This document shows, in pieces, positions 47,345-56,755 of a stretch of DNA of 64,000 nucleotides; positions within the stretch are counted from its first letter, which is position 1, and each line of letters begins with the position of its first letter. The translations under genes were made by a program, and so were the position numbers. The notes beneath the pieces were generated by a model that did no database searches, was not told the DNA's origin, and worked only from the letters and a program-made list of their open reading frames with translations. Origin of the DNA: a bacterium HR37 (lineage in GTDB: Bacteria > Desulfobacterota_D > UBA1144 > Nemesobacterales > CSP1-2); the NCBI GenBank assembly GCA_002898375.1, contig BEIN01000013.1:20126-84125 (forward strand), given 5' to 3'.

Positions 47345-48148
47345 TTATGAAAACACTTTATTTAAAAGATCCATATGTTCCTGAGACAGTCTCCATCCGG
47401 ATGCCTGGCAGTTCTCAATAACCCTTTCCACGCTATCAGACTTTGGTATGGCTATAACGTTTGGGTGTGATATACACCAGTTAAGTGCTACCTGGGCAGG
47501 GGTTTTCCCTATCTCATTGGCTATTTGCTCCAGAACTTGTATTTTTCTGTCTTTGGTTCTTCTGTTTGTTCGTGCTAGGTGTCCGTTATCGAGTGGGGTA
47601 TAGGCAATAATGGTTATCTTGTGTTCCTGACAATAGGGGAGCAGGTCTTTCTCTATATCCCGTCTGTTTAGATTATAAAGAACCTGGTTTGACACAATTG
47701 GGTATTTGCTCATTGCAGATTGGGCTTCTATAAGCTCTTTGAGAGAAAAGTTACTTACCCCTATGTACCGTACCAGACCTGAGTCAACCAGTGTTTCCAT
47801 CGCTCGCATTGTTTCCTTTATGGGAACACTTGGATTTGGCCAGTGTATCTGGTATAGGTCAATGTAGTCTGTCCCTAAACGACGTAAACTACCCTCTGCA
47901 GCTTTTAAAACATCGTTATAACGGAGATGTCTCCCTGACACCTTTGTTGCTAAAAACACCTTATCTCGTATTCCTTTAATCGCTTGACCCACTATTTCTT
48001 CTGTTCCATATCCCTCTGCTGTGTCTATTAGAAAGGCCCCAATCTCTATTCCCTTCCTGAGTGGTTCTATTCCCCCTTTGTAGTTCCATGTACCAAGACC
48101 TATCTCCGGCACCATTGTGTTTGTATCGTTTAACTGCTTAAGCTGCAT
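47345..48148 (-). CDS. Aldo/keto reductase
   Basis: A 267-aa NADPH-dependent carbonyl reductase. The catalytic tetrad is visible: Asp in LIDTAEGYGTEE, Tyr in the same segment, Lys in VFLATKVSGRHL and His in YQIHWPNPS. Family strands YIGVSNFSLKELIEAQ and VSNQVLYNLNRRDIEKDLLPYC follow, and the cofactor loop IAIPKSDSVERVIENCQA is intact. The physiological substrate cannot be inferred. Monocistronic, divergent from the DUF72 gene. Confidence 0.93.
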   Translation of the reverse strand: MQLKQLNDTNTMVPEIGLGTWNYKGGIEPLRKGIEIGAFLIDTAEGYGTEEIVGQAIKGIRDKVFLATKVSGRHLRYNDVLKAAEGSLRRLGTDYIDLYQIHWPNPSVPIKETMRAMETLVDSGLVRYIGVSNFSLKELIEAQSAMSKYPIVSNQVLYNLNRRDIEKDLLPYCQEHKITIIAYTPLDNGHLARTNRRTKDRKIQVLEQIANEIGKTPAQVALNWCISHPNVIAIPKSDSVERVIENCQASGWRLSQEHMDLLNKVFS

Positions 48149-48285
48149 CTTGTGTTACTCCTTTTAAAGGGGATAAGTAAAAACTAACGTAAACTTATTG
48201 AAATATCAAAAAGCTTTACAGTAGAAGCTTCTTTAGGAACGTTATATTATAAAAAGCAGGGAATACCGCTTGCAGGGACGTGTAC

Positions 48286-49029
48286 ATGGCAGAAGCCTTT
48301 ATCGGAACATCTGGTTGGGTTTATAGAGATTGGGTAGGGATTTTCTATCCACGGGAGCTTCCCTCCAGAGAAAGACTCAGGTATTTTTCCCTGCATTTTA
48401 GGACTACTGAGGTTAACTACTCCTTTTATCATCTCCCCAGAGCTGAGACGTACGATGATTGGTATCATCAGACAGATAAAGACTTTATATTTTCGGTAAA
48501 GGCAAGCAGGTTCATAACTCATGTAAGCAGACTGAAAGACGTTGGGGATGCTTGGGAGAGGTTTTTCCAGAGTGCTTTGAACTTAAAAAATAAGCTCGGA
48601 CCTATTTTGTTTCAATTTCCTCCAGGCTTTAGAGCAGATGCTGAGCATGTAAAGAGGTTGGAAGGGTTCTTGGAAATTATAAATTTAAGGAAACACAGGT
48701 TTTCTTTTGAATTTCGTCATGTTAGTTGGTGTGATCCGGGGATCTATAAACTTCTTAAGAGGTACGGAAATGCCTGGGTTATCTCAGATTCCTCTAAATA
48801 CCCTAAGGCTGAGGTTGTTACAGCGGATTTTGTGTATGTAAGAATGCATGGACCTGAGTCACTTTTCAGTTCAAAGTATACCTACGATGCTCTGGCGGGT
48901 CTTGCCAGTAAGATAAGAAACTGGTTAGAAGAAGGTTTGGATGTTTACGTTTACTTTAATAACGATTTTCACGGTTACGCTCTGGAAAATGCTAGGGAGT
49001 TGTTAAAGCTCCTTGGCAGAAAGAGGTAG
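48286..49029 (+). CDS. DUF72 family protein
   Basis: The ATG at 48286 is chosen because an AGGG site lies about 8 nt upstream, while the in-frame GTG at 48280 is too close. The product of 247 aa has the TIM-barrel DUF72 signature FIGTSGWVYRDWVGIFYP at the start, FSLHFRTTEVNYSFYHLP and FSVKASRFITHVSRL in the middle, and VYVYFNNDFHGYALENARELL at the end. This last motif is the usual C-terminal DUF72 mark. Members are widespread and their function is unknown. Confidence 0.92.
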   Translation: MAEAFIGTSGWVYRDWVGIFYPRELPSRERLRYFSLHFRTTEVNYSFYHLPRAETYDDWYHQTDKDFIFSVKASRFITHVSRLKDVGDAWERFFQSALNLKNKLGPILFQFPPGFRADAEHVKRLEGFLEIINLRKHRFSFEFRHVSWCDPGIYKLLKRYGNAWVISDSSKYPKAEVVTADFVYVRMHGPESLFSSKYTYDALAGLASKIRNWLEEGLDVYVYFNNDFHGYALENARELLKLLGRKR

Positions 49030-49038
49030 AGGGTTACC

Positions 49039-49572
49039 TTATTTGCTGATCTCCCAAATACTGCACTCAAGCAAAATTGGGTTAGCTATGTATTTGCTTT
49101 GTCCTCCTATAGAGTGAAGAGGAATGATTTGGGTTTCTTTTAGAATTCCTTTAACGGTTATTGTCTCTCCTCCCTTTAATCTGGATATTGTCTCTAAGTT
49201 TGCCTTAAGCTCTGGAGAGGTTATTTCCCTGCATTGGAGTTTTCCGTTTACATGTTTACAAACTTCTCCGGGTACCTTAACGAGGCAGGATACATAACAG
49301 CCCGGATGTGTTTCATCTTCTTTTTTTATGGGGATAAGTACAATATCAACTACTTGGTTAATCCTGTTTCCAAGAAAGGCTCTCCTTTTATCCCCTATTG
49401 AGGAGACCTGTCCATAAACCTTGACTTCCTCTCCTTTAAGTTCTTCTACTGGTGGTACAAGACAAAGCTCCTTAACTGAAAGTGTTCGTTGTTCTATGGT
49501 CTTATCTGCGTAGCTTAGGTTTAGTTCTGATAACGTAAAAATGGCTATTAAAATCAGGACAAATATAAACAT
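49039..49572 (-). CDS. Secreted hypothetical protein with probable OB-like fold (177 aa)
   Basis: The N-terminal FIFVLILIAIFTLSELNLSYADKT is a signal peptide or anchor. The remaining 150 residues include VKVYGQVSSIGDKRRAFLGN, CYVSCLVKVPGEVCKHVNG and GETITVKGILKETQIIP, a strand-rich pattern seen in small nucleic-acid- or ligand-binding OB folds. The four cysteines could form disulfides in the periplasm. No family recognised. It converges on the DUF72 gene with a 9-nt gap and diverges from hsp20. Confidence 0.65.
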   Translation of the reverse strand: MFIFVLILIAIFTLSELNLSYADKTIEQRTLSVKELCLVPPVEELKGEEVKVYGQVSSIGDKRRAFLGNRINQVVDIVLIPIKKEDETHPGCYVSCLVKVPGEVCKHVNGKLQCREITSPELKANLETISRLKGGETITVKGILKETQIIPLHSIGGQSKYIANPILLECSIWEISK

Positions 49573-49684
49573 GTACCTTATGAGTATAACATTTTTTCCT
49601 GTTCTCTTGAATCCTGATTGTGGAGTGATTATTTTTGGGTTGAGGTGGTTATAAAGAATATTAAAGTTAAGGAGGTGATTGGGA

Positions 49685-50146
49685 ATGAGGGGAGAGTTAG
49701 CGGTATGGGATCCTTGGAAGGAGTTTGATAGTTTGCAGAGGAGGATAAACAGGGTATTTGAGGAGACTATGAGGGCTTTATCACCTGTTGTAGGTGGTGA
49801 GGAGCTTGAGAGGGGAGTTTGGAGTCCTGCTGTTGATATTTATGAGACTGGTGAGAGTTTTGTTATAAGGGCTGATTTACCTGGTGTTAGCAAGGATGAT
49901 ATTCACATTGAGGTTAAGGACAATGTGTTAACGCTTAGGGGTGAGAAGAAGTTTGAGGAGAAGGTATCAAGGGATAACTACATAAGGATTGAGCGTTCTT
50001 ATGGTTCGTTTGTTCGTAGCTTCACCCTCCCACAGAATGTTGATCCTGATAGGATAAAGGCACACTACAAAGATGGTGTCCTTGAGGTAACCATACCAAA
50101 GAAAGAAGAAGCAAAACCAAAACAAATTAAAGTCGAAGCTAGTTAA
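49685..50146 (+). CDS. Hsp20/alpha-crystallin family small heat-shock protein
   Basis: An ATP-independent holdase that keeps denaturing proteins soluble. The start is the ATG at 49685, since GGAGG ends 9 nt upstream; the in-frame TTG six nt earlier is too close. The 153-aa product has an N-terminal arm (WDPWKEFDSLQRRINRVFEE) and an alpha-crystallin domain (about 45-145). The latter includes AVDIYETGESFVIRADLPGV, ITLRGEKK-type strand 7 and IKAHYKDGVLEVTIPKKEEA with the conserved A-x-x-x-G-V-L motif. A strong terminator follows, so it is monocistronic. Confidence 0.96.
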   Translation: MRGELAVWDPWKEFDSLQRRINRVFEETMRALSPVVGGEELERGVWSPAVDIYETGESFVIRADLPGVSKDDIHIEVKDNVLTLRGEKKFEEKVSRDNYIRIERSYGSFVRSFTLPQNVDPDRIKAHYKDGVLEVTIPKKEEAKPKQIKVEAS

Positions 50147-50153
50147 ACCCTTT

Positions 50154-50193
50154 CCCTCTACTCCCTTGGAAACAGGGGTAGAGGGATTTTTTT
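50154..50193 (+). terminator. Intrinsic terminator after hsp20
   Basis: CCCTCTACTCC (50154-50164) pairs with GGGGTAGAGGG (50175-50185), 11 bp with one G-T pair and a 10-nt loop, followed by ATTTTTTT. A typical rho-independent terminator between hsp20 and reverse gyrase. Confidence 0.85.
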
Positions 50194-50280
50194 AGAAGTT
50201 GCCTTTATACAAACGAGGTTGTGTATCAGGTTGGAGACGTGTTATTATGTTAGCTAAATCTGTTATAGAGAACCCACAGA

Positions 50281-53200
50281 ATGGAAGAAAATCTCAGAAA
50301 CATTCCTTTAATACAGTACCGGGGTATTTGTGTTATTGATGAAAATGAAGCCGACACCGAACATATATTAAAGTGGGGGTTCTGTAAAGAGGATGCGGCT
50401 AAATTTGGTAAGCCATTCTGGGATGTAATAAGACAGGTAAGCTGTGAAGAGTTAAAAAAGGCAAGATATTTTTGTGAAATAGAAAAAAAAATATCCTCCT
50501 TCATTAAGTTTTTCGAAGAAAATCTGGGTATAAAACATAACTCTTTGCTTCTGTACTGGGCAAAGAGGGTTTTAAGTGGACAGAGCCTTAGCATACATGC
50601 TCCTCCAGGTTTTGGTAAAACCACCTTTGGTGTGTCCATATCTCACTTTATAGATGGTAAGGTTTACTACATCGTTCCAACAAAGGTTCTCTGTAGGGAG
50701 ATAGGGGATAAGATTAGAAGCTTTAAATCGGGCAAAAGGGTTCTTGTTGTTGATGATAAGGTAGATAAAAGTGAGATAAGCAGGTTTGAGTATGATATAC
50801 TCGTTTCAACATCTCATTTCCTCCACAAAAACTTTGATGTGATTCCAAAGGATTTCAACCTGATTTTTATTGATGATGCAGATTCCCTTGTAAGACAACC
50901 AAAGAATATAGATAAAGTGCTTAAGCTTATAGGGTTTAGCGATGAGGATATAGCGTTTGCTTTAAGTAAGCACGCACAGAAAGATAGGGGTTTACTGGAT
51001 AAGATAAAAAAGAAGAAAAGGGGGCAGGTGGTTGTTGCCTCTGCAACGCTTTCTCCAAAAACCAAAAGGATCTACCTCTTCAGGGAACTACTTGACTTCG
51101 AGATTGCTCAATCCTCTACCACTTTTTTGAGAAATGTGGTGGACAGTTATAAGGATGTATCTAAAGGAGATAAAGAGCATCTACTGAGAGAAGCACTTCA
51201 CTTTATTAAGAACTTGGGTAAGGGTGCGTTCGTGTTTCTAAGCAGTGATTTTTCAAGAGACGAGCTTAAAGAGTTTGTTTCGTATTTATGCGAAAATGGG
51301 ATACGTGCTATCTCATACGAGCAATTTACCAGAAGAAATAGGGATAGATTTATAGAAGGTGAGATAGAAGCTGTAGTTGGATTCTCCAATATAAGAAACC
51401 CTCTAACCCGTGGTATAGACCTTCCTCAAGCGGTAAGGTATGCCCTTTTTGTGGGTGTGCCAAAGTATAAGGTTCCCTTAAAAACTTCTTACTCTCCTAA
51501 GAGACTTTTTCTTTTGCTTTTCCTTCTCGGTGAGTTTATTCACAACCGTGGAGCAAGAGTGCACGATTATCTCGCTTTCTTAAGGAGATTAAGGTTTGTA
51601 ACAGAGGAGATGGTTCTTAGGGATGAGAAGTTAAAGAATAGAGTTGAGCCTATAAAAAGAGAGCTTGATGTTTTATTGCAGGATAAGGCAATTCTAGATG
51701 CTATCAGGGAAAAAACTAATTTGGATCTGAAAGAAGAAGATGACCCGGAGGTGCCAGGACAGAAAAGGCTAGTACTTTTGATTTCCGATCCAAGGGGATA
51801 CCTACAAGCCTCCGGGAGGACCTCAAGGTTGTTTTCACGGGGTTTAACAAAGGGTTTTTCCCTTATCCTTGTGGATAACGAGAAGGTGCTTAAGCACCTT
51901 AAAGAAAAACTGGCGGTTATGGGATATCGAATAGAATTTGAAGACGTAAGAAAGCTGAACCTTAAAGAGGTCTTTCAAAAGATAGATGAGGATAGGAAAA
52001 TAGTTTCAGAACTGGTGAGGGAAAGGAACATAGGTTTTCTTGATCTCGTGAGAGCTGCACTCGTTATAGTTGAATCTCCGACCAAGTCAAGAACGATTGC
52101 GTCGTTTTTTGGAAAACCAGCTCGCAGACTGATAGAAGGTTTTCCGGTGTATGAAGTAAGCCTTGGTAACTACATTATAAATGTAATTGCAACGGTTGGT
52201 CATATAGCTGATCTTGTAAAATCTGGTGACTATTACGGGGTTATGAGAAAAGACGGTTACTTTGTGCCAAGGTTTCAACCTCTAAGGGTATGTGGGGGTT
52301 GTGGAAGGGATCTGGAATATGAAGAGAAGGTATGTTCTATTTGCAATAGCGATCAGATAAGGGATAAAAGTCTTTTAATATCTGCTCTAAGAAGACTTGC
52401 CAATGAGGTTCAAGAGGTATATCTCTGCACAGATCCTGACTCGGAGGGTGAAAAGATATCCTTTGATTTATTCTGTTACCTTAAGCCGTCAAATCAGAGT
52501 ATTAAAAGGATAGAGCTACATGAGATAACAAGAGAGGAGTTTCTTAAGCAGTTTCAACTTCCAAGGGAGCTTAGTGGTGGGCTTGTTCGTGCCCAGTTAC
52601 TTAGAAGGGTTTCTGATCGCTGGATAGGGTTTTCACTCAGTGAGGATCTCCAGAGAAAGTTTAAAGATACAAACCTCTCTGCAGGTAGGGTTCAAACACC
52701 TGTTCTGGGATGGATTATTGAAAGAGAAGAGGAAAGAAAAAAGAAGGTTTTTAAGATAAAAATGAGTTTTAATTCAGGTGAAGAATCGTTTGTCGTTGAA
52801 GATAGAAACCTGGTTGAAGAACTTAAGAAGCTATTTGAGGACGAAAGATTAAAAGTAGAGATTAGCCTATTAGGAGAAAAGCAAGAAAGTGTGGCTCCTC
52901 CACCTCCCTATATAACCAGTGATCTTTTGCGGGATGCAAATATCTTTCTTAAACTCGATTCTGCTCAGGCTATGGAACTGGCACAGGAGCTTTTTGAACG
53001 TGGTTTTATAACATACCACAGAACTGATTCAAGGTATGTTTCCGATGCAGGAAGAGGTGTTGCTCGTGAGTACTTATTTAAAAAAGGTATGGGTGAGTTC
53101 TTCTATGCTAGAAGCTGGGGTGAAAAGGGAACGCATGAATGCATAAGGCCAACAAGACCTCTGGACCAAAATGAGCTTCTTGAACATAGTTATCTGTTGG

Positions 53201-53784
53201 GTGAGAAACCGCTTTCAAGAAAACACCTTACCCTTTACAATCTCATCTTTAAGAGGTTTGTTGCTTCGCAGATGAAACCTGCTTTCGTAAGGAAAGCTGA
53301 ATACAGTATAGGTGTTTTAGGTCTTAACATGTGGGGTCATAAAAAAGAGGTGGTGTCTGAGATTATAGACAGAGGTTATCTTGTGGTGCTTCCAAACCTG
53401 CAGGAAAAAAGAATTACCCCGGGTACTTTTAAGGTCCTTTCACTTCTTGTAAGGAGGATTTCAAAAGAACAGCCTTTTACCGAGGGTTTCCTTATAGAGG
53501 AGATGAAAAAAAGAGGGCTTGGCAGACCATCGACATACGCTTTGATTCTAAAGACGTTAAAGGAACGTGGCTATGTTGTATCAAAGAATGGACTTTTATT
53601 CCCAACCCATAAAGGGTTTACGGTGTATCACTACTTAAGCAGATTGCACAGGGATCTTGTTTCAGAGGACTTTACCAGAGTTCTTGAAGAACAGATGGAT
53701 TTGATTGAAGAGGGAAAAGCTGATTATCAAATGATTTTAAAAGGGCTTTTTGAGCGTATATTTCTTAAAAGGGCTGCGTTTTAA
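50281..53784 (+). CDS. rgy: Reverse gyrase
   Basis: Introduces positive supercoils into DNA; found only in organisms living at high temperature. The 1167-aa protein is a helicase-topoisomerase fusion. The helicase-like half has Walker A PPGFGKTTF (K113) and a degenerate DEAD box DDAD. The type IA topoisomerase half starts near residue 575 with the TOPRIM VIVESPTKSRTIASFFG and TDPDSEGEKI. It also has a zinc site (C671, C674, C685, C688) and active-site Tyr 912 in ITYHRTDSR. The usual N-terminal Cys-x2-Cys zinc finger is not apparent: only isolated cysteines at about 17 and 35 occur there. Lies between hsp20 and the tRNA thiolase genes. Confidence 0.97.
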   Translation: MEENLRNIPLIQYRGICVIDENEADTEHILKWGFCKEDAAKFGKPFWDVIRQVSCEELKKARYFCEIEKKISSFIKFFEENLGIKHNSLLLYWAKRVLSGQSLSIHAPPGFGKTTFGVSISHFIDGKVYYIVPTKVLCREIGDKIRSFKSGKRVLVVDDKVDKSEISRFEYDILVSTSHFLHKNFDVIPKDFNLIFIDDADSLVRQPKNIDKVLKLIGFSDEDIAFALSKHAQKDRGLLDKIKKKKRGQVVVASATLSPKTKRIYLFRELLDFEIAQSSTTFLRNVVDSYKDVSKGDKEHLLREALHFIKNLGKGAFVFLSSDFSRDELKEFVSYLCENGIRAISYEQFTRRNRDRFIEGEIEAVVGFSNIRNPLTRGIDLPQAVRYALFVGVPKYKVPLKTSYSPKRLFLLLFLLGEFIHNRGARVHDYLAFLRRLRFVTEEMVLRDEKLKNRVEPIKRELDVLLQDKAILDAIREKTNLDLKEEDDPEVPGQKRLVLLISDPRGYLQASGRTSRLFSRGLTKGFSLILVDNEKVLKHLKEKLAVMGYRIEFEDVRKLNLKEVFQKIDEDRKIVSELVRERNIGFLDLVRAALVIVESPTKSRTIASFFGKPARRLIEGFPVYEVSLGNYIINVIATVGHIADLVKSGDYYGVMRKDGYFVPRFQPLRVCGGCGRDLEYEEKVCSICNSDQIRDKSLLISALRRLANEVQEVYLCTDPDSEGEKISFDLFCYLKPSNQSIKRIELHEITREEFLKQFQLPRELSGGLVRAQLLRRVSDRWIGFSLSEDLQRKFKDTNLSAGRVQTPVLGWIIEREEERKKKVFKIKMSFNSGEESFVVEDRNLVEELKKLFEDERLKVEISLLGEKQESVAPPPPYITSDLLRDANIFLKLDSAQAMELAQELFERGFITYHRTDSRYVSDAGRGVAREYLFKKGMGEFFYARSWGEKGTHECIRPTRPLDQNELLEHSYLLGEKPLSRKHLTLYNLIFKRFVASQMKPAFVRKAEYSIGVLGLNMWGHKKEVVSEIIDRGYLVVLPNLQEKRITPGTFKVLSLLVRRISKEQPFTEGFLIEEMKKRGLGRPSTYALILKTLKERGYVVSKNGLLFPTHKGFTVYHYLSRLHRDLVSEDFTRVLEEQMDLIEEGKADYQMILKGLFERIFLKRAAF

Positions 53785-53830
53785 GCTCTGGTGTTTTTGA
53801 ACCTTTTTTATGCTGTGTTAGATTTATAAC

Positions 53831-54025
53831 ATGATTAAGGTAATATGGCAGGGAAAGGAAAATCTTATAGATAAAGATAGGGTAAAGATAGAAGACCTCC
53901 TTAAGGAGTTTGGAATATTTCCAGAGGCTGTTATAGTGGCCAAGAATGGAGAGGTCGTAACGGAAGACGAAGTTGCAGAAACCGGGGATGAGATACATAT
54001 AATCAGAGCAATCTCAGGAGGTTGA
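53831..54025 (+). CDS. Ubiquitin-like sulfur carrier protein (ThiS/MoaD/TtuB type)
   Basis: This 64-aa beta-grasp protein ends in the invariant Gly-Gly (IRAISGG) that is adenylated and thiocarboxylated. The middle EEVVTEDEVAETGDEIHIIRAI-like strand matches ThiS/TtuB rather than the larger MoaD form. The gene lies 3 nt upstream of the TtuA-like thiolase, indicating the TtuB role: donor of sulfur for 2-thiolation of tRNA. Activation could come from the MoeB-rhodanese protein at 11829-12980. A ThiS function in thiamin synthesis cannot be excluded from sequence alone. Confidence 0.85.
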   Translation: MIKVIWQGKENLIDKDRVKIEDLLKEFGIFPEAVIVAKNGEVVTEDEVAETGDEIHIIRAISGG

Positions 54026-54028
54026 TTT

Positions 54029-54943
54029 ATGAAATGCAGGAAGTGTGGGGAGAAGGCTGTTGTTAATCTCAGGGAGCATAGACTTTCCCTCTGTAAGGGG
54101 TGTTATATACCGTGGTTTGTTGATTACACCGAAAAAACAATAAAGAAGTTCAGAATGATTGACAGAGGTGATCGCGTACTTGTTGCTGTCTCCGGAGGGA
54201 AAGATAGCCTTGCTCTTTGGGATGTGCTTAATGAGCTTGGTTACGAAACCTTTGGTCTGTATATACATCTTGGCATAGATTATGATGGTTACTCTGATGT
54301 TTCCCTTCAGAAATCAAAGCAATTTGCTGAGAGGATAGGTAAAAAACTGGTTGTTGTGGATGTGGAAAAAGAAGTAGGGGCTGGTATCCCTGAGTTAAGA
54401 GGAATAACAAGACGACCTGTCTGTTCCGTTTGCGGCATGACAAAGAGGTATTACATGAACAGGATTGCAATGGAGCTTGGAGCAAGTGTGCTTGCTACTG
54501 GCCATAATCTGGATGATGAGGTATCGCAACTTCTTGGGAACATCCTTAACTGGAATATAGATTACCTAATTCAGCAAAGTCCTGTGCTTCCTGCAAGAGA
54601 AGAGGGACTAAAAAAGAAGGTAAAACCTTTTTGCTACTTCACCGAAAAGCAAACCCTTCTATATACTGTGCTAAGAAACATAGACTATGTTGAGATGGAA
54701 TGTCCATTTTCGGTTGGAGCCACATCTATCTTTAACAAGGATATACTCAACCAGCTTGAACACCGCTCTCCGGGTATAAAAAGAAGGTTCTATGATGGTT
54801 TTCTAAATAACAAGCATGTTTTCCTTAAGGACGTTGTAGATGAAATTGGTTTAAGGAACTGTTCTAATTGTGGTATGCCCACTGTAAACGAGGTTTGTTC
54901 TTTTTGCAAGACCAAAGAAAGGGTTAGATCCGTTGTTCAGTAG
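54029..54943 (+). CDS. tRNA 2-thiouridine/2-thioribothymidine synthetase, TtuA-like PP-loop ATPase
   Basis: A 304-aa PP-loop sulfurtransferase: N-terminal zinc site C3, C6, C22, C25; SGGKDS (residues 55-60); a C132-x2-C135 pair and C225 as probable iron-sulfur ligands (CSVCGMT and MECPFS). A C-terminal zinc site reads NCSNCGMP ... CSFC. GHNLDDEVSQLLGNILN is the TtuA/TtcA family signature. It probably makes s2T54 in tRNA, which raises melting temperature, and this fits the thermophilic setting; TtcA-type s2C32 activity is less likely because of the two zinc fingers and the carrier gene next to it. Confidence 0.88.
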   Translation: MKCRKCGEKAVVNLREHRLSLCKGCYIPWFVDYTEKTIKKFRMIDRGDRVLVAVSGGKDSLALWDVLNELGYETFGLYIHLGIDYDGYSDVSLQKSKQFAERIGKKLVVVDVEKEVGAGIPELRGITRRPVCSVCGMTKRYYMNRIAMELGASVLATGHNLDDEVSQLLGNILNWNIDYLIQQSPVLPAREEGLKKKVKPFCYFTEKQTLLYTVLRNIDYVEMECPFSVGATSIFNKDILNQLEHRSPGIKRRFYDGFLNNKHVFLKDVVDEIGLRNCSNCGMPTVNEVCSFCKTKERVRSVVQ

Positions 54944-54980
54944 GTCAGAACTTTTAGCTCATATTTGAGGGAATTGTCTT

Positions 54981-56741
54981 GTGGGTAAAAAAAGCCTTTT
55001 CTCCTTGCTTCTTGGACACAAGTACTCGATTTTAGCTGGCCTTATTACCCTCTCAATTGTGGACTTTGCCCAGCTCTCTATACCGCTTATTATAGAGAGG
55101 GCGGTAGATTCCCTGACTTTAAAGGGTGGCGGGCTTGGAGCGCTTACAAAATACGCTCTCTACATCTTAGGTTTAGCCATTGTCATGTCTGTATTTCGTT
55201 TTTTCTGGAGGTACTTTATACTTGGTGCTTCTAGAAAGATAGAGTTTGACCTTAGAAATGAGTTTTTCTCTCATCTCCAGAGCCTTCCCCTTGAGTTTTT
55301 CTACAGCAGAAAAACAGGGGACCTTATGGCTCACACTGTAAATGACATAGAGGCTATTAGAATGGCCTGTGGAATAGGGGTTGTAGTTGCATATGATGGT
55401 GTTTTACTGCTTGTTTTCATTCTTGCTGCTATATCTCATATATCTCCAAAACTAACCCTATATGCTGTTGTTCCTTTCTCTGTGCTGGCTGCTGTGGTTT
55501 TTGTTTTTGGAAGGGTAATAGAAGAACGTTTTGAGAAGGTTCAATCCTCTTTCTCAGGGCTTACCGAAAAGGCTAGAGAGGTTGTAGCTGGAATCAAGTT
55601 GATAAAGGCCTTTGTAAAGGAGAGGGAAGAGTTTAAGGAGTTTGAAGGCGCTAGCAGAAGGTATCTCAACTCCAATCTCCATCTTATAAAGGTATGGGGA
55701 GTTTACCAGCCTCTTATAACCCTAATTGCTGGACTTTCAATAGGAATCTTTCTCTGGATAGGGGGTAGAAGCACCATTACGGGACATATAACCCTTGGGG
55801 AATTTACTGCCATATCGGTTTACCTTAGTATGCTTACCTGGCCTATGGTTGCTATGGGATGGGCGGTTGATGTGATAAGAAGGGGTAGGGCATCTATTAG
55901 AAGGATAAATGAGATACTCTCTGTGGAAGCAGAGGTTAGGGATTCTGGGGGTTCTACCGAACTTGATATAAGGGGTTCGGTAGAGTTTAAGAATCTCAGG
56001 TTTTCCTATCCTGATGGAAAAGAGGCCTTAACTGATATAACCCTCTCCATTCCTGAGGGCTCTACGCTTGGGATTACCGGAGAGACCGCTTCCGGGAAAA
56101 GCACACTTGTTAAACTCCTTTTAAGGATTCTAGAGCCCTGCGAGAACCAGATCTTTTTAGATGGTATTGATGTAAAGAAGCTAAGCAGGGAAACCCTTAG
56201 AAGGTCTGTGGTTCTTGTTCCACAGGAGACATTTATTTTTAGTGGAACAGTAAAAGACAACATATCGTTTATGAACCCCAATGTTTCCGACGAAGAGATT
56301 ATAGAAACGGCCAAACTTGCCTGTATCTACGATGAGATATTGGCTTTTCCGGAAGGATTTGAAACAAGGATAGGTGAGAGGGGGCTTAGCCTTTCTGGGG
56401 GACAGAGACAGAGGATAGCAATTGCAAGGGCGCTTTTACTGAAACCCCGTGTGCTTGTTATTGATGATGTTTTTTCCTCTCTTGATTCTCATACCGAAAG
56501 CAAAGTCCTTTCAAATCTGCTTAGGGTTATGAGAGGTAAAACACTTATAGTTGTGTCAAGCAGGGTTACATCTTTGAGGTATTTCGATAGGATTGCGGTT
56601 TTAAAGGACGGAAGACTGGTTGAATCTGGCACCCACTGCGACCTCATAAAAAAAGGAGGACTTTATGCCAGGTTGTGCAGGGTGCAGATGCTACACGATG
56701 AAATGAACTCTGTGGAAACTTATAAAAACGTAAAAGGCTAG
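54981..56741 (+). CDS. ABC exporter half-transporter, subunit with degenerate ATP site
   Basis: A 586-aa transmembrane-plus-ATPase protein (start GTG at 54981, GAGGG 9 nt upstream). Six helices (about 15-310) precede the ATPase: Walker A TGETASGKST, Q-loop VPQETFIF, canonical signature LSLSGGQRQRIAIARALL. Walker B is VLVIDDVFSSLD, where the catalytic Glu is replaced by Asp, and the switch histidine is replaced (VVSSRV). With the next gene, whose Walker B and switch are intact but whose signature is altered, it forms the asymmetric pair typical of heterodimeric exporters such as TM287/288. Substrate unknown. Confidence 0.92.
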   Translation: MGKKSLFSLLLGHKYSILAGLITLSIVDFAQLSIPLIIERAVDSLTLKGGGLGALTKYALYILGLAIVMSVFRFFWRYFILGASRKIEFDLRNEFFSHLQSLPLEFFYSRKTGDLMAHTVNDIEAIRMACGIGVVVAYDGVLLLVFILAAISHISPKLTLYAVVPFSVLAAVVFVFGRVIEERFEKVQSSFSGLTEKAREVVAGIKLIKAFVKEREEFKEFEGASRRYLNSNLHLIKVWGVYQPLITLIAGLSIGIFLWIGGRSTITGHITLGEFTAISVYLSMLTWPMVAMGWAVDVIRRGRASIRRINEILSVEAEVRDSGGSTELDIRGSVEFKNLRFSYPDGKEALTDITLSIPEGSTLGITGETASGKSTLVKLLLRILEPCENQIFLDGIDVKKLSRETLRRSVVLVPQETFIFSGTVKDNISFMNPNVSDEEIIETAKLACIYDEILAFPEGFETRIGERGLSLSGGQRQRIAIARALLLKPRVLVIDDVFSSLDSHTESKVLSNLLRVMRGKTLIVVSSRVTSLRYFDRIAVLKDGRLVESGTHCDLIKKGGLYARLCRVQMLHDEMNSVETYKNVKG

Positions 56742-56755
56742 GCTTTTCTCTAAAA

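Noticed and set aside
53831..54943. Molybdopterin synthase (MoaD with MoaE) assignment
   Set aside because: No MoaE follows; the neighbour is a PP-loop tRNA thiolase, so a TtuB-like role is preferred.
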